Shown here in pieces: positions 26,301 to 34,700 of a stretch of 64,000 nucleotides of DNA; position 1 is the stretch's first letter; each line of letters starts with the position of its first letter. The DNA is taken from NCBI RefSeq assembly GCF_014641615.1, contig NZ_BMIB01000001.1, positions 620,769 through 684,768 of the forward strand, read 5' to 3'. Source of the DNA: Filimonas zeae (GTDB taxonomy: Bacteria > Bacteroidota > Bacteroidia > Chitinophagales > Chitinophagaceae). Position numbers and translations under genes: made by a program. The notes beneath the pieces were generated by a model. That model did no database searches. It saw nothing but the letters and a program-made list of their open reading frames with translations, and was not told the origin of the DNA.

Positions 26301-28820
26301 ATGGCGAAGGAGAATATCAAGCAGATCGATTTAACGAACGACTCGGGGGTACTGGGGCAGTATAAAAACTGGTTCCTGGATTATGCGTCGTATGTAATTC
26401 TGGAACGCGCCGTACCTGCCATGGAAGATGGTTTGAAGCCGGTACAGCGCCGTATCCTGCATGCGATGAAGGAAATGGACGATGGAAGGTTTAACAAGGT
26501 GGCCAATATTATTGGTCAGAGTATGCAGTATCACCCGCATGGGGATGCTTCTATTGGTGAGGCGTTGGTAAACATGGGCCAGAAAGACCTGTTAATTGAA
26601 ACACAGGGTAACTGGGGCGATGTGCGTACCGGTGATGATGCGGCAGCGCCGCGTTATATTGAGGCGCGTTTATCCAAATTTGCGCTGGAGGTAGCGTTTA
26701 ACCCTAAAACCACCGACTGGCAGGTGAGTTACGACGGCCGTAAGCAGGAACCTGTTACCCTGCCTATGAAGTTTCCGTTGCTGTTAACACAGGGTGCAGA
26801 CGGTATTGCCGTAGGTTTATCTACTAAAATATTGCCGCACAACTTTTGCGAAGTGTGCGATGCGGCTATCAAATACCTGAAAGGGAAAAAGTTTGACCTG
26901 TATCCTGATTTTTTGACTGGTGGTATGATGGATGCTACCAACTACAACGAAGGCAAGCGTGGTGGTAAGGTGCGCGTACGTGCAGTAATTGAGGAAATGG
27001 ATAAGAAAACACTGGTAATACGCAGTGTGCCTTATGGCGTTACCACTTCTTCGCTGATGGACTCTATTGTAAAAGCCAACGATCAGGGTAAGATTAAGAT
27101 TAAAAAGGTAACGGACGAAACTGCCAAGGAAGTGGAGATTATGGTGGAGCTGGCGGCAGGTATTTCTCCGGATATTACTATAGATGCGTTATATGCATTC
27201 ACAGATTGTGAGGTGAGTATATCACCCAACGCCTGTGTAATTGTAGACGACCGTCCGAAGTTTGTAGGGGTTAAAGAGCTGCTGAGTAATTCAGCGGATC
27301 ATACCAAAGAACTGCTGAAGCGCGAGCTGGAAATTAAACTGGCTGAGCTGGAAGAGAAATGGCACTACACTTCACTGGAAAAGATATTCTTTGAAGAGAA
27401 GATTTATAAGGAACTGGAAAAAGGCCACGCTACCTGGGAAAAGGTGATTGAGGGTATTGACAAGGGCTTTGATCCGTTTAAGAAGCAACTGAAACGTGAG
27501 GTTACGCGAGAAGATATTCTGAAACTGACCGAGAAGCCGGTACGCCGTATTTACAAGCTGGACATTAACGACCTGATTACCCAGATTAAAGGTATTGAGG
27601 CGGAGATTAAGCAGGTAAAACATGACCTGGTGAACCTGGTGGATTTTGCGGTAGCTTACTTTGAAAACCTGCTGAAGAAGTACGGTAAAGACCGTGGCCG
27701 TAAAACAGAGATTAAACTGTTTGATACCATTCAGGCCAAGAACGTAGCTATTGCCAATACCAAACTGTACATTAACCGTGCAGAAGGTTTTATAGGCAGC
27801 GGCCTGAAGAAAGAAGAACTGCTGTGCGAGTGTAGCAATCTGGATGATGTAATTGTGTTTACCCGCCGCGGTATTATGAAGATTGTACGTGTGGCTGATA
27901 AGGTGTTTATTGGCAAAGACATTTTGCACGCTGCTATTTTTCAGAAGAACGATGAGCGTATGACCTATAACATGATTTACGCTGATGGCGAAACCAGTGT
28001 TACCTACGCCAAGCGTTTTAATGTTACCGGTATTACCCGCGATAAAGAATACGACCTTACCAAAGGCTCTGATAAATCTAAAGTACTGTACTTTACTGCC
28101 AACCCGAATGGGGAAGCAGAAGTGGTAAAAGTGTTGCTGAGCCCAAGTTCTAACGCACGTACCAAGGAGCTGGATTTCCATTTTGAAGAGCTGGAAATTA
28201 AGAACCGTAACTCCATGGGTAACCAGGTTACCAAATACCCCGTTCGCTCCGTGAAGCTGAAAGAAGCGGGTAAGAGTACACTGGCAGGCAGAAAAATATG
28301 GTTTGACGATCAGTTTGGCCGTCTGAACATGGAAGAGAAAGGTACGTACCTGGGCAGCTTTGACGGGGATGAAAAAGTGATGGTGATATATGACGATGGT
28401 AACTACGAAATAGCAGATGCTGAAATGACCCGCCGTTTTGATGCGGAAAAGGTGAAGCTGATTGAGAGATTTAACCCGGACAAAGTGATTACCGCTGTAT
28501 ACCTGGATAACGATAAACTACAGTTTAACGTAAAACGTTTCAAAATTGAAACGACTACTATGAACAACAAGTTTATGTTTATTAAAGAAGGGGATGGCAA
28601 CCGTGTGGAAGCTGTTACTACCGATGCTAAACCTATATTAATGCTTACTTCGGGCAAAGGCACGCAGCAGCGTACCCAAAAAATGAAGGTGGCCGATTTT
28701 GTAGAAGTAATGGGCTGGAAAGCCGCCGGTAATAAACTGGCTGATTACAACAAGAGCGTACACATGGAATGGGAACGTAAGGCGAAAGCAACTGACGAGA
28801 ACCAGACAGAATTGTTTTAA
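26301..28820 (+). CDS. parC: DNA topoisomerase IV subunit A
   Basis: 839 residues. The breakage-reunion domain has RAVPAMEDGLKPVQRRIL and YHPHGDASIGEALVNM, with the catalytic Tyr119 in AAPRYIEARLSKFA. A coiled-coil (about 400-450) and a C-terminal part with beta-pinwheel-like repeats follow. Together with ParE it relaxes and decatenates DNA. Last gene of the parE operon, closed by a hairpin at 28837-28905. Confidence 0.95.
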   Translation: MAKENIKQIDLTNDSGVLGQYKNWFLDYASYVILERAVPAMEDGLKPVQRRILHAMKEMDDGRFNKVANIIGQSMQYHPHGDASIGEALVNMGQKDLLIETQGNWGDVRTGDDAAAPRYIEARLSKFALEVAFNPKTTDWQVSYDGRKQEPVTLPMKFPLLLTQGADGIAVGLSTKILPHNFCEVCDAAIKYLKGKKFDLYPDFLTGGMMDATNYNEGKRGGKVRVRAVIEEMDKKTLVIRSVPYGVTTSSLMDSIVKANDQGKIKIKKVTDETAKEVEIMVELAAGISPDITIDALYAFTDCEVSISPNACVIVDDRPKFVGVKELLSNSADHTKELLKRELEIKLAELEEKWHYTSLEKIFFEEKIYKELEKGHATWEKVIEGIDKGFDPFKKQLKREVTREDILKLTEKPVRRIYKLDINDLITQIKGIEAEIKQVKHDLVNLVDFAVAYFENLLKKYGKDRGRKTEIKLFDTIQAKNVAIANTKLYINRAEGFIGSGLKKEELLCECSNLDDVIVFTRRGIMKIVRVADKVFIGKDILHAAIFQKNDERMTYNMIYADGETSVTYAKRFNVTGITRDKEYDLTKGSDKSKVLYFTANPNGEAEVVKVLLSPSSNARTKELDFHFEELEIKNRNSMGNQVTKYPVRSVKLKEAGKSTLAGRKIWFDDQFGRLNMEEKGTYLGSFDGDEKVMVIYDDGNYEIADAEMTRRFDAEKVKLIERFNPDKVITAVYLDNDKLQFNVKRFKIETTTMNNKFMFIKEGDGNRVEAVTTDAKPILMLTSGKGTQQRTQKMKVADFVEVMGWKAAGNKLADYNKSVHMEWERKAKATDENQTELF

Positions 28821-28836
28821 GTATATTTCTTATAAC

Positions 28837-28905
28837 AGGTCCGTAACCAAACACCGGCAGGCAGGTACAATTCCGGCACGCTAATGGATGGTTACGGACC
28901 TTTTT
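28837..28905 (+). terminator. Long-loop terminator after parC
   Basis: Arms AGGTCCGTAACC (28837-28848) and GGTTACGGACCT (28890-28901) are exact complements around a 41-base loop, and a T-run (28901-28905) follows. The unusually long loop contains a small CCGG...CCGG inverted element. Confidence 0.75.
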
Positions 28906-28923
28906 AAAACAGATAATATCCCC

Positions 28924-29757
28924 ATGAGAAGCAAAGTATTCACATTCGTATCTGCCACCCTGGCTGCGGCTGCTTTCTTTAGCAGCTGTGTTCCGAAAAG
29001 GAAGCTGGTAGACTCTGAAATTGCAGTTCGTTTGTTAAAGAGCGACAGTGCTTTAAAAGCCAACCAGATAAGCCAGCTGCAAAGCGAACTGGATGCGGCC
29101 AGAGGCACCAATAACTCGCTTAACAGCCAGAACAGCAATCTGAAAAACAAACTGGATGCAGCCAATTCTGATGCTGCCAGCAAGCAGAATCAGCTACAGT
29201 TAAGCAAACAGCAGATTGAAGAACAGCAACGCAGACTGGCCCAGTTACAGGCACTGATAGATCAGCAGAAAGAAGCCAGCGCCGCATTGCGTAAAAAAAT
29301 GGCGGAAGCGCTGGGTGGTTTTAACTCCAACGAGCTTACCATTTCCACTAAAAACGGAAAGGTGTATGTGAGTCTGCAGGAAAACCTGTTATTCCCTTCC
29401 GGTAGCGCCAAAGTGAATGAGAAAGGTAAAACTGCACTGGCCAAACTGGCGGGAGTGCTGAATGTAAACCCGGATATTTCTGTAAACATTGAAGGGCATA
29501 CCGATTCTATACCTATCAGAGGCAGGTTTGAAGACAACTGGGCGTTGAGTACCGCACGTGCCACCTCTATTGTAAGAATACTGGTGAACGATTATAAGGT
29601 AGATGCTACCCGTGTAATAGCATCGGGCCATAGCCAGTACGACCCGGTATTGCCCAACGAAACGCCGGAAGGACGGGCTAAGAACCGCCGTACCGAGATT
29701 ATATTAACACCCAGGCTGAACGAGCTGTACCGCCTGATAGAAGGTGCGGGGCAGTAG
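28924..29757 (+). CDS. OmpA-family peptidoglycan-binding lipoprotein
   Basis: 277 residues from the ATG at 28924 (an in-frame ATG 12 codons upstream lies inside the parC terminator and is rejected). The lipobox is AFFSSC with the lipidated Cys22. A long Gln/Leu/Asn-rich coiled coil covers about 40-135, then an OmpA C-terminal domain with NIEGHTDSIPIRG, the NWALSTARATSIV helix and GRAKNRRTEIIL, which hold the peptidoglycan-binding Asp and Arg. It should tie the outer membrane to the cell wall. Confidence 0.9.
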   Translation: MRSKVFTFVSATLAAAAFFSSCVPKRKLVDSEIAVRLLKSDSALKANQISQLQSELDAARGTNNSLNSQNSNLKNKLDAANSDAASKQNQLQLSKQQIEEQQRRLAQLQALIDQQKEASAALRKKMAEALGGFNSNELTISTKNGKVYVSLQENLLFPSGSAKVNEKGKTALAKLAGVLNVNPDISVNIEGHTDSIPIRGRFEDNWALSTARATSIVRILVNDYKVDATRVIASGHSQYDPVLPNETPEGRAKNRRTEIILTPRLNELYRLIEGAGQ

Positions 29758-29758
29758 A

Positions 29759-29793
29759 GAGTTGGGAGTTGATAGTTTGAAGTTGGGAGTTTT
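29759..29793. repeat. Intergenic GTTGGGAGTT-type short repeat, copy 2
   Basis: Directly after the OmpA stop: GTTGGGAGTTGATAGTTTG followed by AAGTTGGGAGTT, same units and orientation as the copy at 21371-21411. Confidence 0.75.
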
Positions 29794-29850
29794 GCCTTTC
29801 GACTTTTGAATTTTGGGTTTTAGAATAGATGTGATAAACAATTGTATATA

Positions 29851-29880
29851 AAAGGCCTGTGCGTTGCTGCACAGGCCTTT
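29851..29880. terminator. Bidirectional-looking hairpin terminator
   Basis: AAAGGCCTGTGC (29851-29862) and GCACAGGCCTTT (29869-29880) are perfect complements with a six-base loop. It should end the OmpA transcript before the next gene. Confidence 0.85.
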
Positions 29881-29953
29881 GTGTTTGCGGTATGGTATAG
29901 TTTTGGATACTTCCGCATTATATAACCGAACACTCACAACAAACACCGCTACT

Positions 29954-30622
29954 ATGACATCTGAAACTTTACAACGCCTGGAGCAAAACACCGAAGTAAA
30001 GAAACACTACGCTTCAGCCGGCGCCCTGGGCAAAAACAAGCTGGCTGCTATACCCCTTGTGCTGGCGGTATTCAGCGCATTTGGTGCTTATTTTTTCTAT
30101 GATATATCTAAAAATGATGCGGCTTATAGCTCATATCTGTATGTAGCTATAGGAGTTTTTGTTGCCTGTGTTATTGCCTTTATAGTTATGCAAAAAGCTG
30201 CCTATAAAAAAACACTGGAAACGCTGGATGAGGTGCCTGCCTGTGTAGCCAAGGTAATTACCGGCAATAGCGAAGCGCAGCTGTATTATGGTATTTACAC
30301 CACCGGCCGCAGAAGGCACGATATTGATTTTATTGAAGGCATTGCCTGGAAAATAGCCAATGTGGAAGAAGAAACGGATAACCGGATAAAAACAAAAATC
30401 CGTAACATGTTTGCTCCTAAACTGGAATCAGCAGGTGGCGGCACGCCATTGCCACTGCCGGAAGAGTTTACCGATGGAGAAAAAGTATTTCAACGCCAGT
30501 TCCGATTTGGTGAAGTAAAGAAAGCTACACGCGACGCCCTGGAACTGAATGATGGCCGCTTTGCGGTACTGGCGTTTAATAACAAAGGAGTGCTGGTGGA
30601 AAATGAACACGTAGAGGGTTGA
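29954..30622 (+). CDS. Hypothetical membrane protein
   Basis: 222 residues from the ATG at 29954; an earlier in-frame ATG lies within the terminator hairpin and is not used. Two membrane helices occur at about 30-48 and 58-77, with a cytoplasmic or periplasmic domain of ~140 residues after them. No family recognised. The C-terminal domain is rich in charged residues with GIAWKIANVEEETDNRIK and PLPEEFTDGEKVFQRQF. It converges on aat across the inverted repeat. Confidence 0.7.
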   Translation: MTSETLQRLEQNTEVKKHYASAGALGKNKLAAIPLVLAVFSAFGAYFFYDISKNDAAYSSYLYVAIGVFVACVIAFIVMQKAAYKKTLETLDEVPACVAKVITGNSEAQLYYGIYTTGRRRHDIDFIEGIAWKIANVEEETDNRIKTKIRNMFAPKLESAGGGTPLPLPEEFTDGEKVFQRQFRFGEVKKATRDALELNDGRFAVLAFNNKGVLVENEHVEG

Positions 30623-30701
30623 TAGTTTTCAATTGGGAGTTTGAAGTTAATAGTTAAGGATTTTCAACTCCCAACTCTCAATTCCCAACTTCAAACTACT
30701 A
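30617..30701. repeat. Inverted pair of GTTGGGAGTT-type repeats, copy 3
   Basis: The left half (ATTGGGAGTTTGAAGTTAATAG) and right half (CAACTCCCAACTCTCAATTC) are related in opposite orientation, so the region can fold into an imperfect stem. It lies exactly between two convergent genes and reaches into both stop codons, and may serve as a transcript end. Confidence 0.7.
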
Positions 30702-31346
30702 ACTTATCAAAGCGTCCAGTGCCTCTATAAACGCTGACCGTGGTATCATTCCCGCACCCAGGCTTTCCAGGTGTGGGGTGTATACCTGGCAATCTATCAG
30801 CTGCACTTCTTCCTTTATCAGTTGTTGTACATAACTGATAAAGGCGTATTTGCTGGCATTGCTTACCAGGCTGAACATGCTTTCGCCAAAGAACACCTTA
30901 CCCAGGCGTATGCCGTATAAGCCGCCTACCAGCTTATCACCCAGCCAGGCTTCGGCACTGTGGGCAAATCCTCTTTCGTGCAGGTGTATGTATGAGCTTT
31001 CTACATCATCGGTAATCCAGGTGCCTAACTGATCTTCTCTTTTTACTGTTTTACAGTGGCGTATTACCTGTGGAAACGCCTGGTTAATGGTAAAGCGGAA
31101 TGCCTGCCGTTTCAGCAGCACTTTCATGCTCTTGCTTATATTCAGCTGTTGGGGTAACAAAACAAAGCGGGGATCGGGGCACCACCATAACGGCACATCG
31201 CCTTCATACCATGGAAAAATACCCCTGCGGTAGGCCAGTAGTATTCTTTCTTCACTCAGGTCGCCGCCAACAGCCATCAGGCCATCATCCATGGCGTCTT
31301 CCACCGGTGGAAACCATAAATTTTCATCTAAAACATGTAAAGGCAT
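30699..31346 (-). CDS. aat: Leucyl/phenylalanyl-tRNA-protein transferase
   Basis: 215 residues, normal length. The N-terminus has WFPPVEDAMDDGLMAVGGDLSEERILLAYRRGIFPWYE, the Aat signature, then WWCPDPRFVL and the GGLYGIRLGKVFFGESMFS active-site stretch. The enzyme adds Leu or Phe to proteins with N-terminal Arg or Lys, marking them for ClpAP. The adaptor gene clpS lies 12 bp upstream in the same operon, which pairs both N-end-rule steps. Confidence 0.96.
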   Translation of the reverse strand: MPLHVLDENLWFPPVEDAMDDGLMAVGGDLSEERILLAYRRGIFPWYEGDVPLWWCPDPRFVLLPQQLNISKSMKVLLKRQAFRFTINQAFPQVIRHCKTVKREDQLGTWITDDVESSYIHLHERGFAHSAEAWLGDKLVGGLYGIRLGKVFFGESMFSLVSNASKYAFISYVQQLIKEEVQLIDCQVYTPHLESLGAGMIPRSAFIEALDALIS

Positions 31347-31358
31347 TGCTTAAAAGTA

Positions 31359-31676
31359 TCATTTATCTGCCACAGTTTCAACTGTAGCACCGATGCCTCT
31401 TTCGGTGATGGCATCGCACATAGGTTTTAGCGTATCGTAATCGCCATTTTTAACAGCGTACTTACCTTTAAAGTGAATCATAAGCGCGCATTGTTCAGCC
31501 TGTTCTTCGCTATGGCCACATACATCTACCAGGGTTTCAATTACCCAGTCAAATGTATTCACCTCATCGTTCCATACAATCAGCGACCAGGGCTGCTGCA
31601 CATCTGTGAGCACATCCACATCGTGCTCTTCCTCTGGCTTAACGGCTGCGTATATGTGTATGTGGGGGGTATTCAT
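31359..31676 (-). CDS. clpS: ATP-dependent Clp protease adaptor
   Basis: 105 residues. The core WSLIVWNDEVNTFDWVIETLVDVCGHSEEQAEQCALMIHFKGKYAV pattern has the N-degron pocket residues (Asn-Asp, the Val/Leu wall, Met and His) of ClpS. It delivers N-end-rule substrates to ClpA or ClpC. Its place directly upstream of aat is informative because the two act in one pathway. Confidence 0.95.
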   Translation of the reverse strand: MNTPHIHIYAAVKPEEEHDVDVLTDVQQPWSLIVWNDEVNTFDWVIETLVDVCGHSEEQAEQCALMIHFKGKYAVKNGDYDTLKPMCDAITERGIGATVETVADK

Positions 31677-31722
31677 AGGCCAAAATTATCGCATTCTACT
31701 GCAAAACAAAAACGCATGACCG

Positions 31723-31751
31723 AAAAATTACCTCCCTCAACAGGAGGTAAT
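31723..31751 (-). terminator. Terminator after the phosphodiesterase gene
   Basis: Arms ATTACCTCC (31727-31735) and GGAGGTAAT (31743-31751) are perfect complements; on the minus strand a TTTTT run follows at once (A-run from 31723). It separates the phosphodiesterase transcript from clpS-aat. Confidence 0.85.
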
Positions 31752-31762
31752 GCCACTAACTG

Positions 31763-32866
31763 TTAGTTTCCGGCCAGGCCTGCTGTATCCTCACCAGCAT
31801 CCAGATTAACCGGTTTAGTAGCAGCATGGCGCGTGGTAAATGGTATACCAGCCAGCTGTGCAATAGTGGCTGCGATCTGATTTTGCCAGATGCGCTGGTT
31901 TGTTTTCATTTCACCGGTTGCGGGTACACCTGCACCTAACATAGCCAGCCAGATGCTGCCCGAGCCTTTGGCCCAGAAACCATGTGTTTTCCACGTGCTG
32001 CTTTTGCTGCCACGGCCATGATCGGTGGTGATGATGAAAGTGGTGTTGTTTTTATAGAAAGGATCGGTTTGTACCTGATACCACAAAGTAGCTATCATAT
32101 GATCTACCTCATTGGCCTTTTGTAAATAAAGATCGTACTCGCCATGATGGGCATGTTCATCCGTTTCGCCCAGGCTTAAAAACAGCACTTTGGGGTGATG
32201 CTGTGTAATGTATTCGCGGGCGCTGGCATACGTAAGTAAATCGTACCGGGTATTGTGTTTATGTGCTACCTGATTCTGCACCTGATTAATAAGGGCGTTG
32301 GTGGAGTCTGCACTTTCATCCAGCATTTCATAACCGGCGTTCACAGGTATGCCACTGCGTTCTTCGTTCAGTATATACGGCATAATATTCCAGGAGCTGA
32401 ACGCTACTACCTTGCCTTTATAAGCTTCCTGTTTGTTAAGGTATTCCAGTACGTTTACGTTGGGATTGTCTACCGGGCTGTTGGGAATGAAACGGGGATC
32501 GGCATACCCGGTAAAAATTTCGTTGTAACCGGGATAAGATATTTTGTAGAAATTTCTCACATTCACCTCATTCTCCCAGGCGCGGTTACCATATAGCTGC
32601 CCCTGCTTTGCAAGTACATTCCACAAAAAGGGCATCAGCTTTTCTCTGCGGGCTTCCGGGGTAGCAGCCCAATACATGTGGCGGGCCAGTGTGGTATCCT
32701 GTACATACGCACTGTTGTGTAGTAAGGCAGAGTCTGCTCCGTTAAATATCTCCTGCCAGCGGAATCCATCAGTGGTGATAATGAAGATGTTGCGACCTTT
32801 GTCGGGTTGTTGCGCCATGGCGCTGATGCCAATAACAAGCGAAAGAATGTGCATTAAGTGTTTCAT
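31763..32866 (-). CDS. Secreted alkaline-phosphatase-superfamily phosphodiesterase
   Basis: 367 residues from the ATG at 32866 that opens a signal peptide (MKHLMHILSLVIGISAMAQ). The metal-binding and nucleophile pattern of the type I phosphodiesterase/phosphatase branch is visible: ITTDGFRWQE with Thr as likely nucleophile, GETDEHAHHGEYD, and FIITTDHGRG, with a further His near WKTHGFW. The substrate in the periplasm is unknown; nucleotides or phosphate esters are usual for the superfamily. Confidence 0.87.
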   Translation of the reverse strand: MKHLMHILSLVIGISAMAQQPDKGRNIFIITTDGFRWQEIFNGADSALLHNSAYVQDTTLARHMYWAATPEARREKLMPFLWNVLAKQGQLYGNRAWENEVNVRNFYKISYPGYNEIFTGYADPRFIPNSPVDNPNVNVLEYLNKQEAYKGKVVAFSSWNIMPYILNEERSGIPVNAGYEMLDESADSTNALINQVQNQVAHKHNTRYDLLTYASAREYITQHHPKVLFLSLGETDEHAHHGEYDLYLQKANEVDHMIATLWYQVQTDPFYKNNTTFIITTDHGRGSKSSTWKTHGFWAKGSGSIWLAMLGAGVPATGEMKTNQRIWQNQIAATIAQLAGIPFTTRHAATKPVNLDAGEDTAGLAGN

Positions 32867-33007
32867 AGCCGGTGGTTTTACAAAGCAACACCGCAAACAT
32901 CACCTGTGCATGAACAAATCATGAACTTAGTGTTATTCTGATGGCGGGTAGCTGTGTTGGTGTTACAAAAGACGGGCCATGGGGTGTGAGGATAGGGGCA
33001 AATAAAA

Positions 33008-33041
33008 AGAGGCTCTATCACCTGTTAATGACACAGCCTCT
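33008..33041 (-). terminator. Terminator after the PepSY gene
   Basis: AGAGGCT (33008-33014) pairs with AGCCTCT (33035-33041) around a loop with some internal pairing; on the minus strand TTTTATT follows. Confidence 0.7.
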
Positions 33042-33061
33042 CTTCTAAAGTAAACCTGTTA

Positions 33062-34597
33062 TCAGAATATATTCCAGCCGGTATTCATGAGCAGAAAATA
33101 CACCGGTAAAAATGCCAGTGCAAAAGCCAGCGACCAGGCAAAGTAACGGCTGATGCTGCGGCTGCTTTTTTTGAAGATGGACAGCAGCAGTTGTATTACC
33201 ATACACAACAAGGCCGCTGCAAAATTCAGTACTACCAGCGTGGTGGTAAAGGCTACAGAAAATATTGCGGGCTGTAACGGCCTGCCGGAGATAACGCCGT
33301 ATAAAGCGCCCATTACCAGACTGGTAAGTAAAAACCAGCCTGCGTATACCAACCCTTTCTTTAGCTGAAGACCAAAGTAGGGGAAGGCTTTAACCACCGG
33401 AGCATCCGGAACGTTTTTGCGTTGTACGGGTTGCTCTTCACCTTCTGCTGTAACAGTAATATTTTCTTTACGGCTTTTCTGTTTTTTCCAGCGTGGGTAC
33501 CAGATGATAAAGCCTGTGATAAACAGGGCTAATGGTATAAGTCCGCCCGCCAGGGCCAGTATTCTGGTGGGTAAGCCTCCAAAGCTGCCATAGTGAATAG
33601 GATTGAGCCAGCTGAGGTAAGCGGCGGCTACAGGGGGAAAATCGCGGCGGCTGTTGAGCAGCACTTTACCGCTGTATTGATCCAGTATCAGCATTTCCCG
33701 TTTTCCTTCTGCCGGAACACCTTTGTCGCGGATATCGAGGCGAAAGTTGCCGGTAGAGTCTGCCGGGAAGGCTATGCCCGCTATTTCGCTGCCGGGTAGC
33801 TCGCGCTGGTTAATGGTGTGTAGCTGTTGCAATGGAATTACTACCGCACCGGCGTGGTATTGCGATTTGGCACCCAGCAGTTTGGCAGCACCTTGCGGGG
33901 GCAGGCCGCTAAGGGAAAACAGCATGGGGATGATTACAATAGAAAACGTCATACAAAAGCCGGTAAGCGCTATCAACGTTACTACCGGGGCAGAGTAAAA
34001 GCCCAGCACATTGTGCCAGTCATAATTCTGCCGTTTAAAAGAGGCTTTGAAGTTAACAGTGAGCACCTGTTTCAGTTGCTTCCACTTTTTAGGTATCCAC
34101 AAGCGCAGGCCTGTTATAGTGAGTATCAGTAATATAAGCGCGCTGATGCCTACAATGTATCTGCCGGCTACAGGTACCAGCAGACTGGTGTGAATATCGG
34201 TAACTACATGAATAAAGCTGCTTTCATACAAACGCTTACCGGTTACTTTTCCGGTATAGGGGTTCATAAAAAACTGCTCTTCCTTTTTAAAGTTGTAAAA
34301 GATGTAGGGCTCGGCAGGGCTTTTACCGGGCATGGTTACATAGTTAAAATCGTATGCAGGATATTGCTTTTTTACCAGCGGCATTACTTCCTCTATAGGC
34401 ATACGACGCTGCTCTGCCATTACCTTAAACAGGCTGGGGTTAAGCGCCTGGTCAATTTCATCTCTGAAAACCAGAATACTACCGGTAACACCCACCACGG
34501 CAATAATAAAACCGGCAATAATACCCAGGTACACATGCCATTTGCCAAACCAGCGTTGCTGGTGACGCGCCCAGCCTTTTTTGTAAGTAGTAGCCAT
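33062..34597 (-). CDS. PepSY-associated transmembrane protein (ferric reductase-like)
   Basis: 511 residues from the ATG at 34597; a start 11 codons upstream is possible. Helix 1 is at about 22-45 after GKWHVYLGIIAG, then two PepSY-type periplasmic stretches (around 75-130 and 230-300) and three to four more helices, with a pair at the C-terminus. The His residues in helices (WHVYLG, IHTSLL, WHNVLG, NPIHYGSFGG) fit the PepSY_TM family, several members of which transfer electrons to ferric siderophores in the periplasm. No iron receptor gene is directly linked here. Confidence 0.85.
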   Translation of the reverse strand: MATTYKKGWARHQQRWFGKWHVYLGIIAGFIIAVVGVTGSILVFRDEIDQALNPSLFKVMAEQRRMPIEEVMPLVKKQYPAYDFNYVTMPGKSPAEPYIFYNFKKEEQFFMNPYTGKVTGKRLYESSFIHVVTDIHTSLLVPVAGRYIVGISALILLILTITGLRLWIPKKWKQLKQVLTVNFKASFKRQNYDWHNVLGFYSAPVVTLIALTGFCMTFSIVIIPMLFSLSGLPPQGAAKLLGAKSQYHAGAVVIPLQQLHTINQRELPGSEIAGIAFPADSTGNFRLDIRDKGVPAEGKREMLILDQYSGKVLLNSRRDFPPVAAAYLSWLNPIHYGSFGGLPTRILALAGGLIPLALFITGFIIWYPRWKKQKSRKENITVTAEGEEQPVQRKNVPDAPVVKAFPYFGLQLKKGLVYAGWFLLTSLVMGALYGVISGRPLQPAIFSVAFTTTLVVLNFAAALLCMVIQLLLSIFKKSSRSISRYFAWSLAFALAFLPVYFLLMNTGWNIF

Positions 34598-34700
34598 AAT
34601 AAACCGGAAGGGTTGGTTTTTGCTGCGCAAAATCTGCTTTTAGCGGTGATATCATTTATGGATTCGGGAAATACTCTGCAAGTATTCCTAAATTGCCGCC

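Noticed and set aside
28888-28923. Earlier ATG for the OmpA lipoprotein
   Set aside because: It lies in the terminator of parC and would put charged residues before the signal peptide.
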